Positions 34,261 through 43,515 of a stretch of DNA of 64,000 nt are shown here, in pieces (the stretch's first letter is position 1; every line of letters begins with the position of its first letter). The DNA is from Clostridia bacterium (GTDB taxonomy: Bacteria > Bacillota > Clostridia > Christensenellales > Christensenellaceae). The stretch is taken from the NCBI GenBank assembly GCA_014805015.1, contig JAAUYQ010000093.1:62001-126000 (forward strand). Direction: 5' to 3'. The position numbers were made by a program, and so were the translations under genes. The notes beneath the pieces are model-generated. The model was not told the DNA's origin and made no database searches. It saw nothing but the letters and a program-made list of their open reading frames with translations.

Positions 34261-35439
34261 TCAGTTCCCTTTGTCTAGTGCGGCCGCAATCAAACGGATC
34301 AGCTGCGAGGCGATCTCCCGTTTCGGCGCCCGTTCAAGCTCCGTCTGCGTGCCGTCAGCCTGCAGGACTGTTACAGCGTTCTCGCTGCTCTCAAAGCCGA
34401 TACCAGCCTTAGAGACGTCATTGGCCACAATCATATCCAGATTCTTAGCCTGCAGCTTACGCCGCGCCGATGCGAGCATATCCTGCGTCTCCGCAGCAAA
34501 GCCAATCAGATAGAACTGCTTGTTCCGGCCGAGTTCCGCCAGGATGTCCGGCGTCCGCTCCAGGATCAGCGTCAGGCGCTCATCCGTCTTGTGGATCTTC
34601 GCAAGCGCCGTCTCGACCGGCCGATAATCGCTCACCGCCGCACAGGCAATCACGATATCCTGCCTCGCGGCACGCTCCATAACCGCATCCCGCATCTGCT
34701 GCGCCGTACGCACGTACGTGACGTCAGCACCAGCCGGCGGACTGATCTCAACGGGACCGCTGATCAGGCTGACGTCCGCGCCGGCGCGAAGCGCAGCCTC
34801 GGCGAGCGCGTACCCCATGCGTCCAGAGCTCCTATTGGTGATCGAGCGCACGGGGTCGATCGGCTCACTGGTCGGGCCGGCCGTCACCAGGACTCTCTTT
34901 CCGGTCAGGACGCCCTCATCCGCCAGCAGAAAGCGGACAATCTCCTCCGGTTCCGGCAGCCGTCCCCTGCCGGTCTCGCCACAGGCCAGATGTCCCGACG
35001 CTGGCTCCAGAATGCATGCGCCTCTCTGCTTCAGAAGACGCAGGTTTTCCCGCACCGCCTCCTTGCCGAGCATATGCGGGTTCATCGCCGGCGCAATGTA
35101 GAGGGGCGCTTCGCAGGCCAGAAACATCGTCGTCAGCATGTTGTCGGCGATGCCGAGCGCCAGCTTGCCGACAGTGTTGGCTGTTGCCGGGGCCACCAGG
35201 GCCCGCTCGGCCCACTCTGCCCAGCTGATGTGACGCACCTCGCCCGGATCATCCTCCTGAAAAAGATCCACAGCCACATGATTGCCGCTGATCGTGCGGA
35301 ACGTGGCGGGATCAACAAGCCGGCAGGCTGCCGGCGTCATCGTGACCCTGACATCATGACCGCGGCGGCGCAGCATACTGATGACCGGCAGGGCCTTGTA
35401 CGCCGCAATTCCGCCGGTCACTCCAAGCAGGATATTCAT
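34261..35439 (-). CDS. coaBC: Bifunctional phosphopantothenoylcysteine decarboxylase/phosphopantothenate-cysteine ligase
   Basis: 392 residues catalysing two steps of coenzyme A synthesis. N-terminal flavin-dependent decarboxylase (1-180): VTGGIAAYKA, the active His in HISWAEWAE, PAMNPHM and the cysteine in ACGETGRGR. C-terminal ligase: LVTAGPTSEPIDPVRSITN and SGRMGYALAEAAL. It follows rpoZ by five bases. Confidence 0.96.
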   Translation of the reverse strand: MNILLGVTGGIAAYKALPVISMLRRRGHDVRVTMTPAACRLVDPATFRTISGNHVAVDLFQEDDPGEVRHISWAEWAERALVAPATANTVGKLALGIADNMLTTMFLACEAPLYIAPAMNPHMLGKEAVRENLRLLKQRGACILEPASGHLACGETGRGRLPEPEEIVRFLLADEGVLTGKRVLVTAGPTSEPIDPVRSITNRSSGRMGYALAEAALRAGADVSLISGPVEISPPAGADVTYVRTAQQMRDAVMERAARQDIVIACAAVSDYRPVETALAKIHKTDERLTLILERTPDILAELGRNKQFYLIGFAAETQDMLASARRKLQAKNLDMIVANDVSKAGIGFESSENAVTVLQADGTQTELERAPKREIASQLIRLIAAALDKGN

Positions 35440-35444
35440 TCGGC

Positions 35445-35651
35445 CTATTTGATGCCATCCGCAACGCGGATGTATGTGATCTTGTCGTCGAGAATCTCGT
35501 TCACGGCCTGCGAGACTGGGTTTGAGTCGACCGTCTCGGTAAGCGGCTGGGCGCCATCGATCAGCTGCCGGGCGCGCTTGGCAGTTTCAACAACCAGCGT
35601 ATAGCGGCAGTCCGCCTTGCTGAGCAGATCAGTGATTTCCAGATGCAGCAT
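35445..35651 (-). CDS. rpoZ: DNA-directed RNA polymerase omega subunit
   Basis: 68 residues with the omega pattern: LLSKADCRYTLVVETAKRARQL, then PVSQAVNEILDDKITY. Omega assists folding and assembly of the beta-prime subunit. It overlaps the gmk 3' end by 23 bases; gmk-rpoZ coupling is standard. Confidence 0.93.
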   Translation of the reverse strand: MLHLEITDLLSKADCRYTLVVETAKRARQLIDGAQPLTETVDSNPVSQAVNEILDDKITYIRVADGIK

Positions 35652-36219
35652 GCGTTTCTTCCTTTCCGTCGTCCATCAGGGCTTCAATTGTACTGACCGT
35701 CTGATCCAGGTCGTCATTGACGACCGTATGAGCGAAGTTCGGGGCCTGGGCCATCTCCTCGCGCGAGCGTGCCAGGCGTTCGCGCACCTGCTCTTCCGTC
35801 TCTGTACCGCGGCCGCGCAGTCTGCCGGCCAGAACCTCATCTGAGGGCGGCATCAGGAAGATGAGCTCAGCGTCCGGGTAGTTTTCCCTGATCTGCCGGG
35901 CCCCTTCCACATCAATCTCGAGCAGGACGTCCTGTCCGGACTCCAGCCGGTCAAGAACCTGCTCCCGGGGCGTGCCGTAGTGATGGCCGAAAATGCCGGC
36001 TGTCTCCAGAAAGCCGCCTTCCTGCTGACGCCGCGCAAACTCTTCCTCTGACAGGAAGAAGTAATCACGTCCGTCCTGCTCACCTGGGCGGGGTTCGCGG
36101 GTTGTGCAGGAGATGGACAGTGCAAACGGCCGCCGCCGGCGCAGCTCTGCCACCACCGTACCTTTACCGGCCCCCGAAGGTCCGGAAACAACATACAGTT
36201 TGCCCTTTTTCTCAGCCAT
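35629..36219 (-). CDS. gmk: Guanylate kinase
   Basis: 196 residues. P-loop SGPSGAGKGTVV; GMP-binding SCTTREPRPGEQDGRDYFFL (in part) and EIDVEGARQI follow. It converts GMP to GDP. ATG 36219 is chosen, with AGGAGG four bases upstream. The extra codons to 36240 are not conserved. It follows yicC by 20 bases, the conserved yicC-gmk-rpoZ order. Confidence 0.96.
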   Translation of the reverse strand: MAEKKGKLYVVSGPSGAGKGTVVAELRRRRPFALSISCTTREPRPGEQDGRDYFFLSEEEFARRQQEGGFLETAGIFGHHYGTPREQVLDRLESGQDVLLEIDVEGARQIRENYPDAELIFLMPPSDEVLAGRLRGRGTETEEQVRERLARSREEMAQAPNFAHTVVNDDLDQTVSTIEALMDDGKEETHAASGNH

Positions 36220-36239
36220 GGTTCCTCCTGACGCAGACA

Positions 36240-37112
36240 CTATTCCACGTTCTGAATCTGTTCACGGATCTTTTCAATCTCCGCCTTCGCCTCGATCACG
36301 GCCGCGGACATGGTGCTGTCCTGACATTTTGAGCCGATGGTGTTGAATTCTCGGTTCAGTTCCTGCACCACAAAATCCAGGTGTTTGCCGACAGGACCGC
36401 TCTGCGCCGCCCGCGTCCGGAACTGCGACAGATGCGAGCTGATCCGCACCAGTTCTTCGGTGATGTCGCAGCGGTCTGCAAACAGGGCAGTCTCCTGGGC
36501 CAGCCGGTCCGGGTCGGGAACCGGACCGTTCATCAGGATTCGCACCCGCCCTTCCAGACGCCGCCTGTAGGCGTCGATCACCTGCTCGGTCCGGCTGCGC
36601 AGCACGTGCGCCAGATTCTCGAGCGCGCTGATGCGGCTGAGCATATCTTCCTCGAGGCCCCGGCCCTCTTCCCGCCGTGCCTGTATCAGCTCACTCAGCG
36701 CTTCGGCCGCAGCTTCCTCAAGCAGCCGGCCTATCTGCGCCTCCTGCTCCTCGCCCGGCTCTGTCACAATCATTTCCGGCACCATGAGCAGCGAGGCAGC
36801 GGAAAGATCCGCGGCCACACCAAACTGTTCCCCCGCCTCTCTGGCTGCCTTGGCATACGCGGAAGCAAGAGCCCTGTTCAGCCGGGCACCGCTGCTCTCC
36901 GCCTCCATTTCAGCATCCACAAAAATCTCCAGACGTCCGCGGGAGACGCTTTGGCCAATCTGGCGCCGCAGCGCAGCTTCATGCTGCAGCATGTACTGCG
37001 GCATGCGGATACTGAGGTCCAGATATCGGTGGTTGACTGCCCGGATCGTGACGCGGATCAGGCCGCCGCGGGCAGAAGCCTCACCTCTGCCGAAACCTGT
37101 CATACTGTTCAT
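36240..37112 (-). CDS. YicC family endoribonuclease-like protein
   Basis: 290 residues, starting MNSMTGFGRGEA, the family hallmark. Conserved NHRYLDLSIRMP and the C-terminal GKHLDFVVQELNREFNTIGSK block (in part) are present. YicC of E. coli and B. subtilis YloC are reported endoribonucleases. Its start overlaps the AIR-synthase-like gene (ATGA). Confidence 0.92.
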   Translation of the reverse strand: MNSMTGFGRGEASARGGLIRVTIRAVNHRYLDLSIRMPQYMLQHEAALRRQIGQSVSRGRLEIFVDAEMEAESSGARLNRALASAYAKAAREAGEQFGVAADLSAASLLMVPEMIVTEPGEEQEAQIGRLLEEAAAEALSELIQARREEGRGLEEDMLSRISALENLAHVLRSRTEQVIDAYRRRLEGRVRILMNGPVPDPDRLAQETALFADRCDITEELVRISSHLSQFRTRAAQSGPVGKHLDFVVQELNREFNTIGSKCQDSTMSAAVIEAKAEIEKIREQIQNVE

Positions 37113-38110
37113 GCCTGCAATGGCTCCCCGCCCTGGATCACGCGGTACAGCTCGTCCTGCGGCCGGAACACCAGCTCTTCGCCGTTCTGCGCGTCTTTCA
37201 GTCCTTTTTCCTCCGTGACATGTCCGATGACGGTGGCCGGAATACCCTGATCAGCCAGCGCACCGAGAATGTTCGTCTGCTCGGAAGCCGTAATCAGCAT
37301 GCTGCCGCTTGAGATCAGCCGCAGCGGATCAATGCGGAAAAAGTCGCAGATCTTTCGCGTGACCGGCATAATGGGCACTTTGCCGGTATCAATTCTCATG
37401 CCCAGGCCGGCTGCCGCTCCCATCTCCCAGGCAGCGCCGATCAGGCCGCCCTCGGTGATGTCATGCATGGCGGAAACCTTGGGATCAGACGCCCCGGTGC
37501 GGCCTTCCGGCAGCACACTCAGACAGCCGCGCAGATACTCAATCTGCTCGCGGTCCGTCGCGTCCAGGATGCGCTCCAGCTCCCGGCTGCGATCATGTGC
37601 CAGGATCAGCGTACCTTCGATGCCGGCGTACTTCGACATGATGACCGCATCTCCGGGGCGCATGTCCGCCGTCGCGAGAAACCGGCCCGGCACAACCGGC
37701 CGCCCGATCATCGTCAGGGAGATCACCAGCCGTCGCACCGCCGTCGTGATTTCTGTATGTCCGCCAATAATTTCCACGCCGAGTTCCCGGCCAGCCTCAT
37801 TGAGCTGCCGCGATACTTCTTCGATCTGCTCCCGGCTGACGGCCGGCGGTACCAGGATCGTGGCGAGCGCAGCAAACGGAATCGCGCCGGCCGCCGCCAC
37901 GTCATTGGCGTTGATGTGCATCGCAAGCAGTCCGGCGTTGGCATCCACGGCTGTGATCGGATCCGTCGTCAGGATCACCAGTCCGCCCGTATCCACAGCA
38001 GCACAGTCCTCCCCGATGCCTGGTCCCTGCACCACCTCCGGGCTGCGGCTTCCAAGGCGGCTGAGGATCAGTGTGCGCAGGTCATCGTTTGTGAGCTTGC
38101 CCTGCTCCAT
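37109..38110 (-). CDS. AIR synthase-related protein
   Basis: 333 residues with the AIRS fold: N-terminal GPGIGEDCAAVD is the ATP-binding glycine-aspartate motif, DPITAVDANAGLLAMHINAND and GGHTEITTAV are core strands, and DITEGGLIGAAWEM opens the C-terminal AIRS_C domain. Related to HypE, ThiL and PurM but not clearly any of them. No hydrogenase or thiamine genes are near, so the substrate is unknown. It sits between gatB and yicC. Confidence 0.85.
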   Translation of the reverse strand: MEQGKLTNDDLRTLILSRLGSRSPEVVQGPGIGEDCAAVDTGGLVILTTDPITAVDANAGLLAMHINANDVAAAGAIPFAALATILVPPAVSREQIEEVSRQLNEAGRELGVEIIGGHTEITTAVRRLVISLTMIGRPVVPGRFLATADMRPGDAVIMSKYAGIEGTLILAHDRSRELERILDATDREQIEYLRGCLSVLPEGRTGASDPKVSAMHDITEGGLIGAAWEMGAAAGLGMRIDTGKVPIMPVTRKICDFFRIDPLRLISSGSMLITASEQTNILGALADQGIPATVIGHVTEEKGLKDAQNGEELVFRPQDELYRVIQGGEPLQA

Positions 38111-38113
38111 AGA

Positions 38114-39535
38114 CTACTCCAGTTCCTTCCTGACGAGCTCATTGACCGTCTGCGGGTTGGCCTTGCCCTTCATCGCCTTCATGACGCGGCCGACGAAAAA
38201 GGTCAGCGCTTTCTTATTGCCGTTTCGGTAGTCCTCGGCAGGCTTGGGATTCTCGGCTACGAGCTGCCGCACCACGGCTTCAATGGCACCGGCATCGTCG
38301 ACCTGCTCAAGGCCCTTCTCTTTTACAATCTGCTCCGGATCTCCGCCGCTGCGGAAGACCTCCTCGAACACCTGCTTGCCGACGCTGGAATTGATCTTGC
38401 CGTCAGCGACCAGTCTGAGTACGGACGCGAGCTGTTCGGGCCTTACCGGATTGTCTGCCGGTTCAAGTCCCGCATCTTTCAGCAGACGCGGCAGTTCCAC
38501 CATCACATAATTGCTGACCTGCTTGGCCGGTGCTCCGAGCGCCACTGTGTCCTCAAAGAACCGGGCTGTATCTTTTGAGGCTGTCAGCAGCCGGGCATCA
38601 TACTCGGGCAGTCCTAGTTCCTCCGTGTAGCGCCGTCGCTTGGCAGCCGGCAGTTCCGGCAGGGAATCCCGGATCTGAGCGATCCGCTCATCGCTCAGAT
38701 ACACAGGGACCAGGTCAGGGTCCGGGAAGTAACGGTAGTCGTGGGCCTCTTCCTTGTCACGCATCGCGCTGGTAACGCCTTTGTCGTCATCCCAGCGCCG
38801 CGTTTCCTGGATGACCTCACCGCCATCCTCCAGGACCTCAATCTGACGCCGGCGTTCATACTCGATCGCCCGCGCCGCCGCACTGATACTGTTGATGTTC
38901 TTCAGTTCTGTGCGGGTACCGAGCTTATCCTGGCCTTCCGGCCGCACTGAGATGTTCACATCGCAGCGCATGGACCCCTCTTCCATCTTGCAGTCCGAGA
39001 CGCCGATATACTCCATGTTGCTGCGGAGGGTCTCCAGAAAGGCACGGACCTGGTCTGCATTTTCAAAGTCCGGTTCCGTGACGATCTCCATCAGGGGCAC
39101 GCCGCCGCGATTGTAGTCCACAAAACTTTCCCCGGCCTCATGCACCAGCTTGCCGGCATCTTCCTCAATATGGATGCGCGTGATGCCGATCGTGTGCGGG
39201 CCGGCATCCGTGAAGACTTCCACGCTGCCTTCGGCGCAGAGCGGATAGTCATACTGCGAGATCTGGTATGCCTTGGCAAGATCGGGATAGAAGTAGCCCT
39301 TGCGGTCAAGCTTCGAGTAGTTCGGAATCCGGCAGTTGAGGGCCAGGCCGGCCCGCACGCCGTATTCCACCGCTTTCTCATTCAGAACCGGCAGCGTGCC
39401 CGGCATCGACAGGCATACCGGACAGACATTCGTGTTGGGAGCATCTCCAAACTCGTTGCGGCAGCCGCAGAAAATCTTCGTCTCGGTATCCATTTCCACG
39501 TGGACCTCGAGACCAATAACGGTTTCGTATTTCAC
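38114..39535 (-). CDS. gatB: Asp-tRNA(Asn)/Glu-tRNA(Gln) amidotransferase subunit B
   Basis: 473 residues. GLEVHVEMDTETKIFCGC and FGDAPNTNVCPVCLSMPG carry the zinc ligands and phosphorylation site region. The C-terminal GatB/Yqey helical domain (about 325-473) binds tRNA. With GatA and GatC it converts Glu-tRNA(Gln) to Gln-tRNA(Gln). Its start overlaps gatA by four bases. Confidence 0.97.
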   Translation of the reverse strand: MKYETVIGLEVHVEMDTETKIFCGCRNEFGDAPNTNVCPVCLSMPGTLPVLNEKAVEYGVRAGLALNCRIPNYSKLDRKGYFYPDLAKAYQISQYDYPLCAEGSVEVFTDAGPHTIGITRIHIEEDAGKLVHEAGESFVDYNRGGVPLMEIVTEPDFENADQVRAFLETLRSNMEYIGVSDCKMEEGSMRCDVNISVRPEGQDKLGTRTELKNINSISAAARAIEYERRRQIEVLEDGGEVIQETRRWDDDKGVTSAMRDKEEAHDYRYFPDPDLVPVYLSDERIAQIRDSLPELPAAKRRRYTEELGLPEYDARLLTASKDTARFFEDTVALGAPAKQVSNYVMVELPRLLKDAGLEPADNPVRPEQLASVLRLVADGKINSSVGKQVFEEVFRSGGDPEQIVKEKGLEQVDDAGAIEAVVRQLVAENPKPAEDYRNGNKKALTFFVGRVMKAMKGKANPQTVNELVRKELE

Positions 39536-41007
39536 TGAGCCTCCTCCTTCCCGGTGCCCAGGGCAGGTCTGGCAGAAAACCCAAGCGCGCGCTCCAGATT
39601 CCAGGCTGCCCGCAGCAGTGTGTTTTCCGCAAAAGCATCGGAAATCAGCTGCACGGAAAGCGGCAGCCCGTCGTCTGTGACACCGCTCGGCAGCGTAAGT
39701 GCACAGTTGCCGGCAATATTGACCGGCACGGTGAACAGATCGTTCACATACATCTCCAGCGGCGTCGCCTTCGCCCCGAGCCGGAAGGCCGGCGTCGGCG
39801 CTGCCGGGGAAAGCAGCACGTCGCAGTCGGCGAAGACCCTGGCAAAGTCCCGGCGGATCAGCGTTTTCACGCGGAGCGCCTTCAGATAGTAGGCGTCATA
39901 GTAACCGGCGCTGAGCACGTAGTTGCCGAGCATGATGCGCCGCTTGACCTCGCTGCCAAAGCCTTCAGTGCGTGTGCGCTTGTACATGTCGCGGTATCCT
40001 TCGTAGTCGGACGCACGGAAACCATAGCGGATGCCGTCATACCGGGACAGGTTGGAGGCTGCCTCTGCCGACGCGATGATATAGTAGGCCGAGAGCGCAT
40101 AATCGAAGGTCGGCAGACTCGTCTCCACAATCTGCGCACCCAGTTCCCGGAGAAGTCTGATGGCGTTCTCATAGGAAGCCATGACCTGCGGATCCACGTC
40201 CTGCGACAGGTACTCTTTCGGCAGGCCCACACGCAGGCCCTCGATGCCGTCCTTCATCCCCCGGCCGTAGTCCGGGTATTCCGTGATCGCGGACGTGGAA
40301 TCGCGCGGATCGTGGCCCGCAATGACGCTCAGCACCTCAGCCGCATCCTCCACCGTCTTGGTCAGCGGCCCGATCTGATCAAGTGAGGAAGCAAACGCCA
40401 TCAGGCCGTAGCGGGAAACGGTGCCGTAAGTCGGTTTGAGTCCCACAACTCCGCAGAAGGCGGCCGGCTGCCGTACAGATCCGCCGGTATCCGAACCCAG
40501 GGCAAAGATGCCTTCGTCCGCTGCAACCGCGGCAGCGCTGCCGCCGGAGCTGCCGCCGGAGACGCACTCCGGATTCCAGGGGTTCCGAGCGGTGCCGTAG
40601 TAGGATGTTTCGGTGGATGAGCCCATGGCAAATTCATCCATGTTGGCCTTACCCACGATCACGGCGCCCTCAGCCTTCAGACGCTCCACCACGGTCGCAT
40701 CGTACACCGGTGTGTAATTGCTGAGCATCTTCGATGCAGCTGTCGAGAGCACACCGCGCGTGCAGATATTGTCTTTTATCACGACCGGAATGCCGAGCAG
40801 TCTCTTGTCCGAACCCTGCCGGCGCTGTTCATCTGCCCGGCGCGCCTCTTCGAGCGCCTGGTCGGCGCAGATGGTCACCAGGGCATTCAGCTGCCCTTCG
40901 GCGGCGGCTGCCTGGTCGAGACAGGCCTGCGTCAGCTCCACAGCAGATACTTCTCCCTCGGCAAGCGCCTGCTGCGCCTGTTTCAGGTTCATCGCGTTTG
41001 GCTTCAT
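39532..41007 (-). CDS. gatA: Asp-tRNA(Asn)/Glu-tRNA(Gln) amidotransferase subunit A
   Basis: 491 residues, amidase-signature enzyme supplying ammonia from glutamine. The triad is Lys in VVIKDNICTRG, and two Ser in CVSGGSSGGSAAAV and GSDTGGSVRQPAAF. ATG 41007 (ATGAAG) is used; an ATG five codons in is also in frame. The start codon abuts the terminal hairpin of an element remnant that separates gatA from gatC, so its original ribosome-binding site is displaced. Confidence 0.96.
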   Translation of the reverse strand: MKPNAMNLKQAQQALAEGEVSAVELTQACLDQAAAAEGQLNALVTICADQALEEARRADEQRRQGSDKRLLGIPVVIKDNICTRGVLSTAASKMLSNYTPVYDATVVERLKAEGAVIVGKANMDEFAMGSSTETSYYGTARNPWNPECVSGGSSGGSAAAVAADEGIFALGSDTGGSVRQPAAFCGVVGLKPTYGTVSRYGLMAFASSLDQIGPLTKTVEDAAEVLSVIAGHDPRDSTSAITEYPDYGRGMKDGIEGLRVGLPKEYLSQDVDPQVMASYENAIRLLRELGAQIVETSLPTFDYALSAYYIIASAEAASNLSRYDGIRYGFRASDYEGYRDMYKRTRTEGFGSEVKRRIMLGNYVLSAGYYDAYYLKALRVKTLIRRDFARVFADCDVLLSPAAPTPAFRLGAKATPLEMYVNDLFTVPVNIAGNCALTLPSGVTDDGLPLSVQLISDAFAENTLLRAAWNLERALGFSARPALGTGKEEAQ

Positions 41008-41134
41008 CCACTTGCGGCAAAGAGACGACCGCCTGAAGATGGCGGGGGAGGATCCTTGCCGCCCCTCCTTTGTCTATCCTGTCTGCGAGTCCGCTGCGGC
41101 TAAGCGCGGACGCCTCCCTGTGCGTGACGGCTGT
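41008..41134 (-). mobile_element. IscB-type 3'-end remnant between gatC and gatA
   Basis: The 127-base gap splits the gatC-gatA pair. Minus strand: AAAGGAGG, one base, GCGGCAA, inner CCGCC/GGCGG hairpin, TTGCCGC (outer arms 41056-41062 and 41014-41020), six bases, ATGA of gatA. Upstream, RPRLAAADSQTG can be read in one frame, recalling the RLLQ-ADGY-Y end of IscB-type proteins. Outer stem GCGGCAA/TTGCCGC is identical to the copy at 8093-8139. Most of the element is gone. Confidence 0.6.
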
Positions 41135-41422
41135 CTATTCCACCACTTTCGGTACAGCGAAATAACCGTCTTCTTTCTCCGGCGCATTTTCAAGCATTTC
41201 TTTCTGCGTCCAGCGCGGTCCGTCCACATCGGCTCTGAGCACATTTTGCTGCTCCAGTATATAACTGGTCGGTTCCACCCCGTCCGTGTTGACCTCATTG
41301 AGTCGTTCCACGTGCGTGAGCACGGCATTCAGATCCTCCTGGATCGCTGCCTTGGCTTCATCATCAAAAAGAAGCATCGACAGCGAGGCCACGCGGTCCA
41401 CGTCTTCGCGGGTAACTTTCAT
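41135..41422 (-). CDS. gatC: Asp-tRNA(Asn)/Glu-tRNA(Gln) amidotransferase subunit C
   Basis: 95 residues, small helical subunit that wraps GatA and GatB. VDRVASLSMLLFDDEAKAAIQEDLNAVL and PTSYILEQQNVLRAD follow the family pattern. The 92-base gap before it (41423-41514) has AAGGAGA, then a GGCGG/CCGCC stem and nine bases before ATGA, loosely like the element ends but not convincing. No other feature is seen there. Confidence 0.93.
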   Translation of the reverse strand: MKVTREDVDRVASLSMLLFDDEAKAAIQEDLNAVLTHVERLNEVNTDGVEPTSYILEQQNVLRADVDGPRWTQKEMLENAPEKEDGYFAVPKVVE

Positions 41423-41514
41423 GCTGTTCTCGGCGGCTGCTTTTCCGCCTGTCTCCTTCCTTTGCGGACCTCACATGCAGCGGGCCCGCCTCCTCTTCCC
41501 CGAGCCGCTGACGA

Positions 41515-43506
41515 CTATACTGCCGGCCCGTCTCCGCCCAAGGCACTGCCGGCCATCTCAAGCAGCTCTCTGCCGCTGATGACCGGAATGCCAAGCGTTT
41601 CCGCCTTGGCAAGCTTGCTTCCGGCTTTCTCTCCGGCCACCACATAGTCTGTACGTGCCGAGACCGCAGAGGCGACACGGCCCCCAGCCCGCTCGATCAG
41701 TGCCTGCGCTTCCCGGCGCGGCATTTCTTCCAGCGTCCCCGTCAGCACGATTGTCCTGCCGCTGAGCGGTCCCTTCTGTTCACTCAGCTCCTCAGGCAGC
41801 GGCTCCACACCGGCAGCCAGCAGCCGGTCGATGACATCTGCGTACTGTTTCCTGTCAAAAAAGGCGCGGATCGCCTCCGCTGTGGCCGGTCCGACATCCT
41901 CCACCTGCTCAAGTTCCTCTTTGGTCGCGCTGCACACCGCATCAAAGGTCTTGAAGTGCGAAGAGAGAGATCCGGCGGTGCGGAGCCCCACACCGGGAAT
42001 GCCGAGCGCGTAGAGAAAATTCCGCAGAGGCCGTTTCTTGCTGCCCTCAATGGATTCCATCAGCTTGGCGGCCCGTTTCGGCCCAAACCGCTCCAGCTTG
42101 AGCAGGTCGTCCTCGCTGAGGGTATAAATGTCGGCAAGCTCCTGGATATCGAGGGCGTCGAAGACCTGCTCGAGCGTTTTTTCGCTGAGCCCGTCGATGT
42201 CCATCGCTTCCCGGGCAGCGTAGTGGTCCAGGCGGCCGATCAGCTGTGGACGGCAGGTGAGTGAATTGGGACAGAACAGGGTCGGCCCCTCCTCCACCAC
42301 CGGAGTGCCGCAGGAAGGACAGACCTGCGGCGGCACGATATCCGTGAGCGGCCCTTCCTGCTCCGGTACCGGTCCGATGATTTCCGGAATGACGTCATTG
42401 GCCCGCCGAACGAAGACGCGGCTCCCAAGCTTCACTTTTTTGCGCTCGATATCCCGGTAGTTATTCAGCGTCGCCCGCTTTACCGTGGCCCCGCCGACAT
42501 CCACGGGCTCAAGCTCCGCGGTCGGCGTCAGACGCCCGCTCCGGCCCACTTCCCAGACAACGTCCTCAATGACCGTCGTCATCTCTTCGGCCGGAAACTT
42601 GTAGGCAATAGCCCAGCGGGGGTGCTTGTGCGTATAGCCCAGGATCTCCCGCGCGGCAAAATCTGCGATCTTGATAACCATACCGTCGATCGCAAAATCC
42701 AGCTGTCCGCGCGTCCGCTCCACTTCGTCGATGGCTTCCTTGATCGCCTCCATGCTGGTGAAGATCTTCTCATAGGGGCTGACCCGGAAACGGTTCTCGC
42801 GCAGAAAGTCGATCATCTGCGTCTGGTCTTCGAGCACCTTGCCCTCTATGTAGCCGACATTATAAATGAAGGCCTCGAGCTGGCGGCTCGCTGTCACCTG
42901 CGGATCTGTGTTGCGCAGGGCACCGGCAGCGGCATTGCGGGCGTTCTTGAGCGGCTCTTTTGCCTTCGCGTTGTAGGCGCGCAGACGCGAGAGCAGCATG
43001 ACCGCCTCGCCCTGCACTTCCATGCGGCCCTCAAAGTCGATGCGGACCGGGATCGAGCGGATCGTCTTGATCTGGCGCAGGATCTCCTCTCCGACTTCCC
43101 CGTTGCCGCGGGAAGCAGCTCCGACAAGGAGGCCGTCCTCGTAGGTGAGATTGATTGTCAGTCCGTCGAACTTGTATTCCAGCGAATAGTGCGGCCGGGG
43201 AAATCCGGCGGCCTCAAGCGTGCGGTTCGTGCGCTCCTGCCAGCGGATCAGCTGCTCCATATTCTGCGCCTTGTCGAGGCTCCAGAGTGGCGCCAGGTGC
43301 CGGTGTTTCTCGAAGCCGTCGAGCAGCGCGTCTCCGATCCGCTGGGTCGGCGAGTCCGGCTCGGCCCAGCCCGCTTCCTGTTCGAGCGCAGCCAGCCGAT
43401 CATAGAGACGGTCATACTCAGCATCCGCCACCAGCGGCGCGTCCAGCACATAGTAGTGGTACGCGTAGTTGTTCAGCTCATCGATCAGACGCCGCATCTC
43501 GTTCAT
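41515..43506 (-). CDS. ligA: NAD-dependent DNA ligase
   Basis: 663 residues. It seals nicks in replication and repair using NAD. The adenylated Lys is in LEYKFDGLTIN (a KFDG form of the usual KIDG). Ia domain: YHYYVLDAPLVADAEYDRL. The four-Cys zinc finger is CPSCGTPVV...CPNSLTC, then HhH motifs, and the BRCT domain (about 590-663) ends the protein. It follows pcrA by nine bases, as in many Firmicutes. Confidence 0.97.
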   Translation of the reverse strand: MNEMRRLIDELNNYAYHYYVLDAPLVADAEYDRLYDRLAALEQEAGWAEPDSPTQRIGDALLDGFEKHRHLAPLWSLDKAQNMEQLIRWQERTNRTLEAAGFPRPHYSLEYKFDGLTINLTYEDGLLVGAASRGNGEVGEEILRQIKTIRSIPVRIDFEGRMEVQGEAVMLLSRLRAYNAKAKEPLKNARNAAAGALRNTDPQVTASRQLEAFIYNVGYIEGKVLEDQTQMIDFLRENRFRVSPYEKIFTSMEAIKEAIDEVERTRGQLDFAIDGMVIKIADFAAREILGYTHKHPRWAIAYKFPAEEMTTVIEDVVWEVGRSGRLTPTAELEPVDVGGATVKRATLNNYRDIERKKVKLGSRVFVRRANDVIPEIIGPVPEQEGPLTDIVPPQVCPSCGTPVVEEGPTLFCPNSLTCRPQLIGRLDHYAAREAMDIDGLSEKTLEQVFDALDIQELADIYTLSEDDLLKLERFGPKRAAKLMESIEGSKKRPLRNFLYALGIPGVGLRTAGSLSSHFKTFDAVCSATKEELEQVEDVGPATAEAIRAFFDRKQYADVIDRLLAAGVEPLPEELSEQKGPLSGRTIVLTGTLEEMPRREAQALIERAGGRVASAVSARTDYVVAGEKAGSKLAKAETLGIPVISGRELLEMAGSALGGDGPAV

Positions 43507-43515
43507 GGGCGGCGG

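Noticed and set aside
41423-41514. Another bridged ribosome-binding site at gatC
   Set aside because: There is AAGGAGA, a GGCGG/CCGCC stem and ATGA, but the stem-to-start distance is nine bases, and neither arm nor flank resembles the other copies.
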